From: JAVBRA01 sp031548435
GTDB lineage: Bacteria; Bacteroidota; Bacteroidia; Bacteroidales; Rikenellaceae
DNA: 64,000 nt
Assembly (NCBI GenBank): GCA_031548435.1
Contig: JAVBRA010000023.1
Location: forward strand, 5,513 to 69,512
Direction of reading: 5' to 3'
Made by a program: the position numbers and the translations under genes. Shown piece by piece: positions 1-9,058 of the stretch; the first letter of the stretch is position 1, and every line of letters begins with the position of its first letter. Under the pieces are notes generated by a model. It saw only the letters and a list, made by a program, of their open reading frames with translations. It made no database searches and was not told the DNA's origin.

Positions 1-142
1 TCCGGGACGATCATACGGAAAAAAACCACGGAATAACGGGGAATGCCGACAAACGCTATACAGAAAAGAAATTGGCAGCCCCTCAAGCAATTAAGTTGTC
101 ATTGGGATAGCTCGAAACCAACGCTCCAAAGCAAGCATGACA
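1..142. other. Window edge, no supported gene
   Basis: No open reading frame with recognisable similarity, no RNA gene and no clear terminator hairpin is visible here. It is the 3' flank of the minus-strand DUF4286 gene that ends at 143. Confidence 0.5.
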
Positions 143-448
143 CTAATACTCCACCATTTTCAACAACGACGAGAAATAAAGCGCATTCACCCCGAACAAC
201 GGCACGGAAATCTTGATGTATTCCGACAGGGCCTCCTCCATAAAACGCTTATATTCAGGGAGATTATCAACATACACCTGCAATGAGTAGGTGTATTGCG
301 TGACAGCCTCCTCCGACAGCAGACGCGTGAGCACATTTTTCTCGAATCCATTGTCGGTGAGGTACTTCATGAAATTGGTCTTAAAAAAATTGAACCACGG
401 ATCGTGTACTGAAGGATCGATGACAAAAGATGTGCTGACAATATACAT
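143..448 (-). CDS. DUF4286 family protein
   Basis: A 101-residue protein starting MYIVSTSFVID. The N-terminal pattern (MYIV, then hydrophobic residues and a HDPWFNFFKTNF segment) and the length fit DUF4286, a small single-domain family common in Bacteroidota and of unknown function. The open frame extends upstream to 622, but that extension is basic, low in similarity and overlaps the divergent rplU leader, so the ATG at 448 is preferred. No signal peptide or membrane segment is apparent. It is divergent from rplU across a roughly 210-bp gap. Family assignment is from memory of the motif. Confidence 0.75.
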   Translation of the reverse strand: MYIVSTSFVIDPSVHDPWFNFFKTNFMKYLTDNGFEKNVLTRLLSEEAVTQYTYSLQVYVDNLPEYKRFMEEALSEYIKISVPLFGVNALYFSSLLKMVEY

Positions 449-658
449 AGGGGGTAAAATTTTTGCATAATTACACAAAAAGCCCATGGGGCAACGCATT
501 CCGGAAGATTTTTTCTCAAAAGTTATCAACATCCACAAGGCGCACCGCAACCTCAATCTGAAAATAAACGCCGGAATGTTTGCAGATGAAAAAATTATGC
601 GTAAATTCGCAGGCTGTTTCATGTGTAAACGGCAAACAAAAAACTATTTTTCAGATAG

Positions 659-970
659 ATGTACGCTATTGTAGAAATTGCAGGTCAACAGTTTAAGGTT
701 GAAAAAGGTCGCAAGCTCTATGTTCACCGTCTTAAAGACGACGAAGGGTCGTCGGTGAGCTTCGACAAAATCCTGCTGACAGACAACGACGGTCAGGTTA
801 AGGTTGGCACACCTGTGATAGAAGGGGCCAAGGTTACTGCTACCATTCTCAAACACTTGAAAGACGACAAAGTGATCGTTTTCAAGAAGAAGAGAAGGAA
901 AGGTTACAAGGTTAAGAACGGGCACCGCCAGTACTTGACCCAGATTGTAATCAACGATATTAACGCTTAA
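659..970 (+). CDS. rplU: 50S ribosomal protein L21
   Basis: A 103-residue protein of typical L21 length, starting MYAIVEIAGQQFKVEKG, the family signature, and ending in a basic stretch (KRRKGYKVKNGHRQ) that contacts 23S rRNA. It is a large-subunit protein. rpmA follows 12 bp downstream on the same strand, the usual rplU-rpmA pair, and a terminator follows rpmA, so the two form a short transcription unit. No perfect TAnnTTTG box was found in the 210-bp upstream gap. Confidence 0.97.
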   Translation: MYAIVEIAGQQFKVEKGRKLYVHRLKDDEGSSVSFDKILLTDNDGQVKVGTPVIEGAKVTATILKHLKDDKVIVFKKKRRKGYKVKNGHRQYLTQIVINDINA

Positions 971-982
971 TTTAGTTGAGAG

Positions 983-1243
983 ATGGCACACAAAAAAGGT
1001 GTAGGTAGTTCACGAAACGGCCGCGAATCAGAAAGCAAGCGTTTGGGAGTCAAATTGTTCGGCGGGCAGTTCGCCAAAGCCGGCAACATCATAGTACGCC
1101 AGAGGGGTACTGTACACAATCCCGGTGAGAACGTGGGCATGGGCAAAGACCACACGCTGTTTGCCCTGGTCGACGGAACCGTTACGTTTAAGAAAAAAGC
1201 CGAAGGCAAATCGTTCGTTTCGGTCGCTCCGACGGCGGAATAA
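983..1243 (+). CDS. rpmA: 50S ribosomal protein L27
   Basis: An 86-residue protein starting MAHKKGVGSSRNGRES, the conserved L27 N-terminus that reaches towards the peptidyl-transferase centre. It lacks the cleavable N-terminal extension known from Firmicutes L27. The glycine-rich core (GGQFAKAGNIIVRQRGT) is intact. It is the second gene of the rplU-rpmA unit and is followed by a hairpin/T-run terminator at 1265-1296. Confidence 0.97.
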   Translation: MAHKKGVGSSRNGRESESKRLGVKLFGGQFAKAGNIIVRQRGTVHNPGENVGMGKDHTLFALVDGTVTFKKKAEGKSFVSVAPTAE

Positions 1244-1264
1244 CAACCGATCGGAAAGGAATTG

Positions 1265-1296
1265 AAAAGCCTGCGATTAACGTCGCGGGCTTTTTT
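1265..1296 (+). terminator. Rho-independent terminator after rpmA
   Basis: A 12-bp inverted repeat (arms 1265-1276 and 1283-1294, one G-T wobble) closes a 6-nt loop and runs into six T residues. It lies 21 bp after the rpmA stop and upstream of the convergent hemW gene. Confidence 0.85.
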
Positions 1297-1407
1297 GCAC
1301 CCATCCCTTCCCGTAATGTTGAAACGATGGATCCGCCCCGAGAGGGATTCATCGTTGGGCTTCGAACAACGCCTGCATCTTCGGCCGACATCGGGAGCAG
1401 GGGAAAT

Positions 1408-2583
1408 TCAGACCAGAAACAGATCGGAGATAATCCGGTCGGAAACCAGGAAATGCTTTGTCGGAATCCGCAGGAAGCCGTCTTCCAGCTCCAGCACTCC
1501 GCGCTCCACATACTTGACGGCCCCGGCCAGCAGGCGCGATCGCTGCTCAAGGCCGAACTCCCGCGCAAACACCTCTACATCAACACCTACGGAGGTACGC
1601 AGCGACACCATAACACATTCGTTGATGCGGTCTCTTTCCGACAGCGCCTCTTCTTCAAAGAACGCCCCCGCATCGATCCCGGCGAGGTACTTGTCGTTGC
1701 CCGCCACATTCCACCGGCGTACACGTTCCCGGAACGAGTGGGCCGACGGGCCGATCCCCAGATAAGGAACCCCGCGCCAGTAATTGCTGTTGTGCACCGC
1801 CTCGCATCCCGGACGGGCGAAGTTCGATATTTCATAGTGGCAATAGCCGTGGGCGAGGGCGACCTTCTCCAACAGGGCGTAGTGCTGCCCGCTCACCTGT
1901 TCGGGAACAGGCGCCATAACTCCCCTTTCGGCCCGGCGGCCGAACACCGTGGCCGGCTCTATGCCCAGATGGTAGGCCGACAGATGCGGCACATCGAGCG
2001 ACATCGCTTTTTCGAGCGAGTGCCCCCACTGCTGCCCGCCCTCGACAGGCAGGCCGTAGATCAGATCGATGGAAATATTGGAAACCCCCGCATCCTGAGC
2101 CGCCTTCACCGCACGCTCGGCGCCTTGGGCGTCGTGGCGGCGGTTCATGAACTTCAGTTCCCGGTCGACGAACGACTGGATGCCAATGCTGAGCCGGTCG
2201 ATTCCGGCGTGATGCAACCGAGAGAGGTATTCCGGCGTCAGATCTTCCGGGTTGGCTTCGAGGGTCAGCTCCTTAAAACTCCCGACACCATAAACATGCC
2301 GCACCCGATCGACGAGCCGGGCGATCTCGTCGGCCGAGCACACCGACGGCGTCCCTCCTCCGAAATAGAGCGTTTCGACCGGCTCGCCCTCCAAGAATCC
2401 GGATTGCATGCCGAGCTCTTTCAGCAGTGCGGCCACCATGGCCTCTTTTTTTTCGAGCGAGACCTTGAAGTAGAAATCGCAGTAGTAGCACAACTGCTTG
2501 CAAAAAGGGATATGGACGTATATTCCGGCCAAAGCGAACGCGTTTTCCTGCAAATTTACACACTTTTCGTTACCGCCCGCCAT
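1408..2583 (-). CDS. hemW: HemW-like radical SAM protein (haem chaperone)
   Basis: A 391-residue radical SAM protein with IYVHIPFCKQLCYYCDF, the CxxxCxxC cluster motif in the HemN/HemW form, followed by YFGGGTPS and the family's C-terminal HemN-type domain. Such proteins were often named oxygen-independent coproporphyrinogen oxidase, but HemW proteins bind and deliver haem rather than make it. The ATG at 2583 gives an N-terminal stretch of 17 extra residues; an in-frame TTG at 2532, just before AGIYVHIP and behind an AGGAAAA stretch, matches the usual family start and may be the true one. It is divergent from comEC, only 17 bp away. Confidence 0.88.
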   Translation of the reverse strand: MAGGNEKCVNLQENAFALAGIYVHIPFCKQLCYYCDFYFKVSLEKKEAMVAALLKELGMQSGFLEGEPVETLYFGGGTPSVCSADEIARLVDRVRHVYGVGSFKELTLEANPEDLTPEYLSRLHHAGIDRLSIGIQSFVDRELKFMNRRHDAQGAERAVKAAQDAGVSNISIDLIYGLPVEGGQQWGHSLEKAMSLDVPHLSAYHLGIEPATVFGRRAERGVMAPVPEQVSGQHYALLEKVALAHGYCHYEISNFARPGCEAVHNSNYWRGVPYLGIGPSAHSFRERVRRWNVAGNDKYLAGIDAGAFFEEEALSERDRINECVMVSLRTSVGVDVEVFAREFGLEQRSRLLAGAVKYVERGVLELEDGFLRIPTKHFLVSDRIISDLFLV

Positions 2584-2600
2584 AAGACCGTAACGGATAA

Positions 2601-4172
2601 ATGCTTAAATTTACCTCGCTAAGCCAAACTCGCCCGATGGGATTTTTCGATTACTGCTCCCGCCACCTCGACGGGCTGCCTTTTGTGCGCATATTCGTGC
2701 CGTTTGCCGCGGGGGTACTTGTTTCCGACCGGCTCGTCATGCCTGCCGACGGGGTGATTCCGTTGGTGCTCGCCGCCCTTTTATCGACCCGGCTTGTGCG
2801 GCGCGGGGCCTACTTTTCGGTTGCAATCGCACTTGCGCTGTTTTTGTGCGGCGGGATGCTGGGAGAACTGGGTAAACCCGTGCGTGAAATTCCGCGCGGA
2901 CATAAACTGTTCCTGTCACTCCGGGTCACCGGGCAGCCCGACACCACCGCAGGCGGGAAACTGCGGCTGACAGGCCGGGCGCAATGGTACTGGACCGGGA
3001 ATGCAGACACCATCCCATGCAGCGAAAAGGTGCTGGTCTACGCCGACACGTCGTACCGCATTCCTCCGGGGTCGGAAATCGTGCTTCATTCGTATATCAA
3101 CGACATCGCCAACTTCGGCGACACCACCCGGTTCGACTACGCCACGTTCTACCGCCGCCGGGGCGTGATTGCCGTGGCCTACGCCTCGCGCCATAACCGC
3201 ATTGTTTCGGTCAAACCGCTGAAACAAACGGACTTCACCGCCGCCGCAACCACCATCCGCAACAAAATGACCCGCATTTTCATCGACTCGGGCATGAGCG
3301 CCGGGCAAAGCGGCGTCATCGCAGCCATGATCGCCGGCGACCGCAGCCACATTCCCCCCGACACCAACGCGGCCTACTCCGACACCGGCATCGCGCACAT
3401 TCTGGCCATCTCGGGGCTGCACATCGGCGTGATCGCCGTGCTGCTCAACATCGCCCTGTTCTGGCTGATGTGGTTCCGCCGGGGACGGGTGGTGAAAACG
3501 GTTTTGGTGATCATCGTGTTATGGGTCTACGCGTGGATCACGGGTATCTCGGCCCCGGTGTGCCGGGCGGTGCTGATGTTCTCGTTTTTGCAGGTGGGAT
3601 ACCTGTCGGCGTCCGAAACAGTGTCGATGAACCTGCTGTTCGCCTCGGCGTTCATCCTGCTGGCGGCCGACCCGTCGAACCTGTTCAGCGTCAGCTTCCA
3701 GATGTCGTATATGGCCGTATTCGCCATCCTGTTGTGCCTGCCCCTGATACGGTCGCTGTGGCGCCCCCGGCAGGCGGCCCTGCGCTGGCTGTGGGACGGA
3801 ACCGCCGTGTCGGCGGCGGCGCAGATCGGGGTGCTGCCGCTCATCGCCTTCTATTTCGGGAAAATCCCCCTGCTGACGCTTGCGCTCAATCCGTTCGTGG
3901 CATTGCTTCTGCTGCCGTTGATGCTGGCGGGCTTTCTCTTTCTTTTCGCCCATGCGGCGCCGGTGTTGTCGACCGTTCTGCTGAAACCGCTCGAATGGAT
4001 GCTGACGGCCGTCAACTCCACCATCGAATACACGGCGGCGCTTCCGTTCGCTTCGCTGAAACTCGACGTGAACGGCTGCATGGTCTGGGGCTACTATCTG
4101 GCCATGGTGGCGGCAGCGGCGGCCATCGGCTGCAAAAAAGAGAAAAAGAGTGCGGCGCAGGGCTTTGAATAA
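2601..4172 (+). CDS. comEC: ComEC/Rec2-type membrane protein, without beta-lactamase domain
   Basis: A 523-residue polytopic protein. An N-terminal region with several membrane segments and a soluble DUF4131-like stretch is followed by the ComEC core, including GVIAAMIAGDRSHIP and HILAISGLHIGVIAVL, a hallmark of the competence channel family. The protein ends after the membrane core, so the C-terminal metallo-beta-lactamase domain of the longest family members is absent. ComEC forms the inner-membrane channel for single-stranded DNA uptake in competent bacteria; whether this host is competent is not known. An in-frame ATG at 2637 (MGFFDYC) is an alternative start. Confidence 0.85.
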   Translation: MLKFTSLSQTRPMGFFDYCSRHLDGLPFVRIFVPFAAGVLVSDRLVMPADGVIPLVLAALLSTRLVRRGAYFSVAIALALFLCGGMLGELGKPVREIPRGHKLFLSLRVTGQPDTTAGGKLRLTGRAQWYWTGNADTIPCSEKVLVYADTSYRIPPGSEIVLHSYINDIANFGDTTRFDYATFYRRRGVIAVAYASRHNRIVSVKPLKQTDFTAAATTIRNKMTRIFIDSGMSAGQSGVIAAMIAGDRSHIPPDTNAAYSDTGIAHILAISGLHIGVIAVLLNIALFWLMWFRRGRVVKTVLVIIVLWVYAWITGISAPVCRAVLMFSFLQVGYLSASETVSMNLLFASAFILLAADPSNLFSVSFQMSYMAVFAILLCLPLIRSLWRPRQAALRWLWDGTAVSAAAQIGVLPLIAFYFGKIPLLTLALNPFVALLLLPLMLAGFLFLFAHAAPVLSTVLLKPLEWMLTAVNSTIEYTAALPFASLKLDVNGCMVWGYYLAMVAAAAAIGCKKEKKSAAQGFE

Positions 4173-4192
4173 TGGTAAAAAATCTATCTTTG
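4164..4192 (+). promoter_or_regulatory. Bacteroidota-type promoter for the 4211 gene
   Basis: TATCTTTG at 4185-4192 is a perfect TAnnTTTG -7 box, and TTTG at 4164-4167 lies 17 bp upstream as the -33 box. The start codon is 18 bp downstream of the -7 box. It overlaps the comEC stop codon. Confidence 0.7.
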
Positions 4193-4210
4193 TAAGATAA
4201 TACGTTTGGT

Positions 4211-5074
4211 ATGGGAGAGCAATCAGCAATCGCGACCGCCCTGGCGCGGATCAACGAAATAGTCGCCGGATGGGCCGGAGGCAATGAACCGTCGCCGATC
4301 GAGCGCGACATTGTGCTGCAAAAACTGCAACAGATCTACGAGGCTGTGAGGTTTCCGGGCGAAGGATGTATGTCCGATCCCGTTCCGATTGCCTCCGGGC
4401 AGCCCTGTTCGCCCGAAGACGGCCTGCCCGAATGCTGCCGGCAAACGCGCGACCAGGTAAAGGCCGCCGCAGAAACAATCGCGGCAATGGAAGACGAATC
4501 GTCCGTGCGCAATCAAAGCCAAAACCCGGACGAAATGTCGGCACAGGACGAACCGACCCGGGAGGAAAGCCCCGAAGAACGGCCCGCAGCGCAGGAAGAG
4601 TCCGAGAGCATCACCATTGTACACGAAAGCATCATGGATCTGCTCTACGGCGACGACTGCCCTGTCCAGCCCGCCCCGGCCAATGAACCTGCGGCCGCCG
4701 CCCCGCAACAGTCCGAACATCCGGCCACGCCCGTGGAAAACGAAACGCCCCGGCAAAAGAAAGTGCTGGGCGAGGTGATCGGCGGCGGCGCCCATTCGCT
4801 CAACGACACCATCCATCCCCACGAAAAGGATGTGGCGACTTCCATCACCGCCGGCATCGACCTGCGGCAGGCCATCGGAGTCAACGACCGCTTCATGCTC
4901 ATCCGCGAGTTGTTCGGCGGCGACATCTTCAGTTACGAAGAGGCCATTATCAAACTCAACGCCTTCCATTCGATCGAGGACGCCCTGATCCACATCCAGA
5001 CGACTTACCGCTGGAACCCCGAAAATCCGGGCACCAGACTCATTGTCGATATGTTGATGAAGAAATTCGGTTGA
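4211..5074 (+). CDS. Conserved hypothetical protein with acidic low-complexity middle
   Basis: A 287-residue soluble protein. Residues 1-50 look helical; the middle (about 75-190) is rich in Glu, Pro, Ala and Gln and probably disordered. The C-terminal 95 residues contain IGVNDRFMLIRELFGGD and a final MLMKKFG, a block I recognise from uncharacterised Bacteroidales proteins of similar layout. No signal peptide, membrane segment or catalytic motif is seen. It has its own promoter and is followed 10 bp later by rsmI, so the two are probably co-transcribed. Function unknown. Confidence 0.75.
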   Translation: MGEQSAIATALARINEIVAGWAGGNEPSPIERDIVLQKLQQIYEAVRFPGEGCMSDPVPIASGQPCSPEDGLPECCRQTRDQVKAAAETIAAMEDESSVRNQSQNPDEMSAQDEPTREESPEERPAAQEESESITIVHESIMDLLYGDDCPVQPAPANEPAAAAPQQSEHPATPVENETPRQKKVLGEVIGGGAHSLNDTIHPHEKDVATSITAGIDLRQAIGVNDRFMLIRELFGGDIFSYEEAIIKLNAFHSIEDALIHIQTTYRWNPENPGTRLIVDMLMKKFG

Positions 5075-5084
5075 CCGCTGCGCC

Positions 5085-5792
5085 ATGCCGAAACTGTACA
5101 TCGTACCCACGCCCATCGGAAACCTCGAAGACATCACGTTGCGGGCGCTGACCGTGCTCAAAGGCGTCGACACCATCCTGGCCGAAGACACCCGCACCAC
5201 GCTGGTGCTGCTGAAGCATTTCGGAATCGAAAAACCGGTGTGGTCGCACCACAAGTTCAACGAACACCAAAGCTCCGAGGCGATCGCCGAACGAATTGCC
5301 GCCGGACAGAGCATCGCGCTGGTTTCGGACGCCGGCACGCCGGGTATTTCCGATCCCGGCTTTTTGCTGGTGCGCACCTGCCTCGAAAAAGGGATCGAAA
5401 TCGAAACCTTGCCCGGCGCAACGGCCCTGATCCCGGCGTTGGTCAACAGCGGCTTCCCCTGCGACCGTTTCTGTTTCGAGGGATTTTTACCGCAAAAAAA
5501 GGGGAAGAACAAACGCGTGTCGGCCCTGAAAGACGAAACACGCACCATGATATTCTACGAATCGCCCTACCGGGTGGTCAAAACCCTGCGCCTGTTCGAA
5601 GAGTTTTTCGGATCCGGCCGCCGGGTGTCGGTCTCGCGCGAGATATCCAAAAAATTCGAGGAAACCGTCCGCGGAACGCTGGCCGAAGCGGCCGCCGCTT
5701 TCGAGGCCAAAGAACCCAAGGGCGAATTTGTGATCGTGCTCGAAGGAGCGTCGTCGAAAGAGATCGAAAGAAAGGAAGAAGAATCGGACTAA
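5085..5792 (+). CDS. rsmI: 16S rRNA (cytidine(1402)-2'-O)-methyltransferase
   Basis: A 235-residue tetrapyrrole-methylase-fold protein starting MPKLYIVPTPIGNLEDITLRA, the RsmI signature, with AEDTR and a VSDAGTPGISDPG S-adenosylmethionine-binding loop, and FEGFLPQKKGK further on. RsmI 2'-O-methylates C1402 in the 16S rRNA decoding centre. The C-terminus is short and charged. It starts 10 bp after the upstream hypothetical gene and is followed 13 bp later by a GH3 gene, so read-through into the latter is possible. Confidence 0.95.
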   Translation: MPKLYIVPTPIGNLEDITLRALTVLKGVDTILAEDTRTTLVLLKHFGIEKPVWSHHKFNEHQSSEAIAERIAAGQSIALVSDAGTPGISDPGFLLVRTCLEKGIEIETLPGATALIPALVNSGFPCDRFCFEGFLPQKKGKNKRVSALKDETRTMIFYESPYRVVKTLRLFEEFFGSGRRVSVSREISKKFEETVRGTLAEAAAAFEAKEPKGEFVIVLEGASSKEIERKEEESD

Positions 5793-5805
5793 ATTCTCAA
5801 AAAGC

Positions 5806-8658
5806 ATGGATTTCAAAAAACTTACCACGTACCTTTCTGCGGCGGTAGCCGTTGCCATTGGCACGTCGGCAGCGGCCCCGCAGGAAACGATGAACCCGAA
5901 AAACACCGTAAAATCGTACGCGTACGGAAAAAACCCGATGTACAAAAAAGGGTGGATCGACTTCAACAAAAACGGCATGATGGACGTATACGAAAATCCT
6001 GCCGCCGCCATCGACGCCCGCATCGAAGACCTGTTGTCGCAAATGACCGTCGAAGAAAAAACCTGCCAGATGGTGACGCTCTACGGTTACGGGCGCGTGC
6101 TCAAAGACGACCTGCCCACCGACGAGTGGAAAACCATGCTCTGGAAAGACGGCATGGGAGCCATCGACGAGCACCTGAACGGCTTCCGCCAGTGGGGAAT
6201 GCCGCCGTCGGACAACGTGAACGTATGGCCGGCCTCGCGCCACGCCTGGGCATTGAACGAGGTTCAGCGGTTCTTTGTCGAGCAAACCCGCCTGGGTATT
6301 CCCACCGACTTCACCAACGAGGGGATCCGCGGCGTGGAAAGCTACATCGCCACCAACTTCCCCACCCAGCTGGGCATCGGGCACACGTGGAACCGCGAAC
6401 TGGTGCGCAAAGTGGGCGAAATCACCGGCCGCGAGGGACGGTTGCTGGGCTACACCAACATCTACGCCCCGATCCTGGACGTGGGGCGCGACCAACGCTG
6501 GGGCCGCTATGAAGAGGTGTACGGCGAGAGCCCCTATCTGGTGGCCGAGCTGGGCGTACAGATGGCCCTGGGGATGCAGAAAGATTACCAGGTGGCTTCG
6601 ACCGCCAAGCACTATATCGCTTACAGCAACAACAAAGGCGCCCGCGAGGGAATGGCCCGCGTCGATCCGCAGATGTCGCCCCGCGAGCTGGAGATGATCC
6701 ACGTCTATCCGTGGCGCGAGGTGATCGGGCGCGCCGGCATATTGGGGGCGATGAGTTCATACAACGATTACGACGGCGAACCGATCCAGAGCAGCCATTA
6801 CTGGCTCACCGAGCGCCTGCGGGGCGAATTCGGGTTCACCGGCTACGTGGTGTCGGACAGCGACGCCGTTGAATACCTCTACACCAAGCACCATACGGCC
6901 GCCAACATGAAAGAGGCGGTGCTGCAAAGCGTGGCGGCGGGGCTCAATGTACGCTGCACGTTCCGCTCGCCCGACTCGTATGTGCTGCCCCTGCGCCAAC
7001 TGATCGCCGAAGGGGCCATCGATATGGGCACCATCGACAGCCGGGTGCGCGACATCCTGCGCGTAAAGTTCATGGTAGGCCTGTTCGACTCGCCCTATCA
7101 GACAGAGCTGCAGGCCGCCGACCGCGAGGTCAACAGTTCGGAGCACAGGGCCATCGCATTGCAGGCCTCGCGCGAGTCGATCGTACTGCTCAAAAACGAG
7201 GGCGGCGTGCTGCCCCTGGACAAATCGAAAATCAAAAAAATCGCCGTTTGCGGCCCCAATGCCGACGAGAAATCGTTCGCCCTGACCCACTACGGCCCGT
7301 TAGCGGTCGATGTCACGACGGTATTACAGGGGATCATTTCGGAAGTCGGCAGCGGCACCGAAGTGATCTATGCCAAAGGGTGCGAGCTGGTCGACGATCG
7401 TTGGCCGGTATCAGAAATCATCAAAACCCCGCTCACTTCCGATGAACAGCAGGGCATCGACGAAGCGGCGGAGGCAGCGGCTTCCAGCGACATGATCGTA
7501 GCCGTACTGGGTGGCGGAGTACGCACTTGCGGCGAGAACAAATCGCGTTCGAGCCTCGATCTGCCCGGCCGCCAGGAAGAGCTGCTCAGGGCGCTCCACG
7601 CCACAGGCAAGCCGGTGGTGCTGGTGCTCATCAACGGACGCCCGCTGTCGGTCAACTGGGCGGCGGAGAACGTTCCGGCCATCGTCGAGGCGTGGTATCC
7701 CGGATCGCAGGGCGGCACAGCCGTGGCCGACGTGCTGTTCGGCCGCTACAATCCCGGCGGGAAACTTACGGTCACATTCCCAAAAAGTGTCGGTCAGATC
7801 CCCTTTAACTTCCCGGCCAAGCCGTCGTCGCAGGTCGACGGCGGACGGAACCCCGGGCCTAAAGGAAACGCCTCGCGCGTGAATGGCCCCCTGTATCCGT
7901 TCGGTTATGGACTGAGCTACACCACGTTCGAGTACTCGGAGCTCAGCGTTTCGGCCTCGGTGTTGACCGAGAACCAGCCGCTGACCATCGGCTTCGACCT
8001 GAAAAACACCGGCGCAATGGACGGAGACGAGGTTGTGCAGCTCTATTTCCGCGACCTGGTAAGCTCGGTCACAACCTACGAGAAGAACCTGATCGGGTTC
8101 GACCGCGTGCACCTGAAAGCGGGCGAGTCGAAACGGGTGGAGTTTACCGTCGACCCCGGGAAAGCGTTCGCGTTACTCGATCGCCACATGGAATGGGTGG
8201 TGGAGCCGGGCGATTTCAAGATCATGATCGGCGCCTCGTCGGAAGAGATCAAACTCGAAAACACGATCACAGTCGTCAATTACAACGACCTGGCAAAATA
8301 CATGGACACCTCGGAATCGGCCCCGAAAGTATCCGCCTCTTCGTCCCCGGCCGACGCCCCCAAGGTGCTGGACAACATCCCCGACACCTGGTGGAGCGGA
8401 AAGCAGGGCGACTACCTCACACTCCCGTTAAGCGAAAAAACCGTCCCGGCGGCCATGTCCGTTGTCTGGGGCAAGGACTCCGACGCCGAGTTCGAGATCC
8501 AGCTTTCGTCCGGAGGCGGCCAATTCATCACCGTTTACAGCGGAAACACCTCGCAATCTTCGCCCTACTCCTTCAAATCGAACAACGCGACCGACATCCG
8601 CCTGCTTATCACCAAGGGCTCGGCACAGGTAGCTGAAATCAACGTCGTAACGGAATAA
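5806..8658 (+). CDS. Secreted glycoside hydrolase family 3 protein
   Basis: A 950-residue protein. An N-terminal signal peptide (about residues 1-24, ending in TSAAAPQ) is followed by the Bacteroidota GH3 leader motif GWIDFNKNGMMDVYENP. The (alpha/beta)8 domain carries KHYIAYSNN and GYVVSDSDAV, in which D351 is the likely nucleophile. The alpha/beta sandwich domain (about 430-680) and a fibronectin-III-like domain (about 710-810, VVQLYFRD) follow. The last 120 residues resemble an F5/8-type carbohydrate-binding module, tentatively. Expected activity is exo-acting beta-glucosidase or beta-xylosidase; the substrate cannot be read from sequence. A terminator follows. Confidence 0.92.
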   Translation: MDFKKLTTYLSAAVAVAIGTSAAAPQETMNPKNTVKSYAYGKNPMYKKGWIDFNKNGMMDVYENPAAAIDARIEDLLSQMTVEEKTCQMVTLYGYGRVLKDDLPTDEWKTMLWKDGMGAIDEHLNGFRQWGMPPSDNVNVWPASRHAWALNEVQRFFVEQTRLGIPTDFTNEGIRGVESYIATNFPTQLGIGHTWNRELVRKVGEITGREGRLLGYTNIYAPILDVGRDQRWGRYEEVYGESPYLVAELGVQMALGMQKDYQVASTAKHYIAYSNNKGAREGMARVDPQMSPRELEMIHVYPWREVIGRAGILGAMSSYNDYDGEPIQSSHYWLTERLRGEFGFTGYVVSDSDAVEYLYTKHHTAANMKEAVLQSVAAGLNVRCTFRSPDSYVLPLRQLIAEGAIDMGTIDSRVRDILRVKFMVGLFDSPYQTELQAADREVNSSEHRAIALQASRESIVLLKNEGGVLPLDKSKIKKIAVCGPNADEKSFALTHYGPLAVDVTTVLQGIISEVGSGTEVIYAKGCELVDDRWPVSEIIKTPLTSDEQQGIDEAAEAAASSDMIVAVLGGGVRTCGENKSRSSLDLPGRQEELLRALHATGKPVVLVLINGRPLSVNWAAENVPAIVEAWYPGSQGGTAVADVLFGRYNPGGKLTVTFPKSVGQIPFNFPAKPSSQVDGGRNPGPKGNASRVNGPLYPFGYGLSYTTFEYSELSVSASVLTENQPLTIGFDLKNTGAMDGDEVVQLYFRDLVSSVTTYEKNLIGFDRVHLKAGESKRVEFTVDPGKAFALLDRHMEWVVEPGDFKIMIGASSEEIKLENTITVVNYNDLAKYMDTSESAPKVSASSSPADAPKVLDNIPDTWWSGKQGDYLTLPLSEKTVPAAMSVVWGKDSDAEFEIQLSSGGGQFITVYSGNTSQSSPYSFKSNNATDIRLLITKGSAQVAEINVVTE

Positions 8659-8676
8659 CATCCTGTTTTTCATTTC

Positions 8677-8720
8677 TCCTGCATGCGGTCCGACAATCGC
8701 ATGCAGGGGATTTTATTTTT
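8677..8720 (+). terminator. Rho-independent terminator after GH3 gene
   Basis: Arms TCCTGCATGCG (8677-8687) and its complement (8698 onward) form an 11-bp stem with a 10-nt loop, followed by a T-rich run to 8720. Confidence 0.8.
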
Positions 8721-8782
8721 CATATTCCGGCTTTCGGCATGGAATGTGCTGGATGGAAGATAAATTAAACGCATTTTTTATC

Positions 8783-9031
8783 ATGACTTTCATTTGGTAC
8801 ATTCTGATCGGTCTGGCGGCAGGTTACGTCGCAGGACAGCTGACCCGGGGCAGGGGGTTCGGACTTTTGGTCAACCTGATCGTCGGCATCGTCGGCGGGG
8901 TGCTCGGGGGATTGATATTCGGCGCGCTGGGGTTCAGCGTCAATCCGGACAGCATAACCGGCAACCTCGTTTCATCGGTCGTAGGCGCCATCCTGCTGTT
9001 GGGGATCGCCTCGTTGTTCCGAAGAAAATAA
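8783..9031 (+). CDS. GlsB/YeaQ/YmgE family membrane protein
   Basis: An 82-residue, glycine-rich protein with three predicted membrane helices; GYVAGQLTRGRGFG and the GIVGGVLGGLIFG stretch are typical of the GlsB/YeaQ/YmgE (transglycosylase-associated) family. Members are small inner-membrane proteins linked to stress; their biochemical role is not settled. The frame is open upstream to 8744, but the ATG at 8783 (MTFIWYILIG) gives the family's usual N-terminus. The ohr gene lies 27 bp downstream, suggesting a small stress operon. Confidence 0.9.
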   Translation: MTFIWYILIGLAAGYVAGQLTRGRGFGLLVNLIVGIVGGVLGGLIFGALGFSVNPDSITGNLVSSVVGAILLLGIASLFRRK

Positions 9032-9058
9032 TGATTTCTCACCCTTAAAACATAAATT

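Noticed and set aside
486..674. A 62-codon plus-strand frame before rplU
   Set aside because: It overlaps the rplU start and leader and has no recognisable family or spacing.
1327..2622. A 431-codon plus-strand frame over hemW
   Set aside because: It is antisense to a clear radical SAM gene; high GC makes long shadow frames common here.
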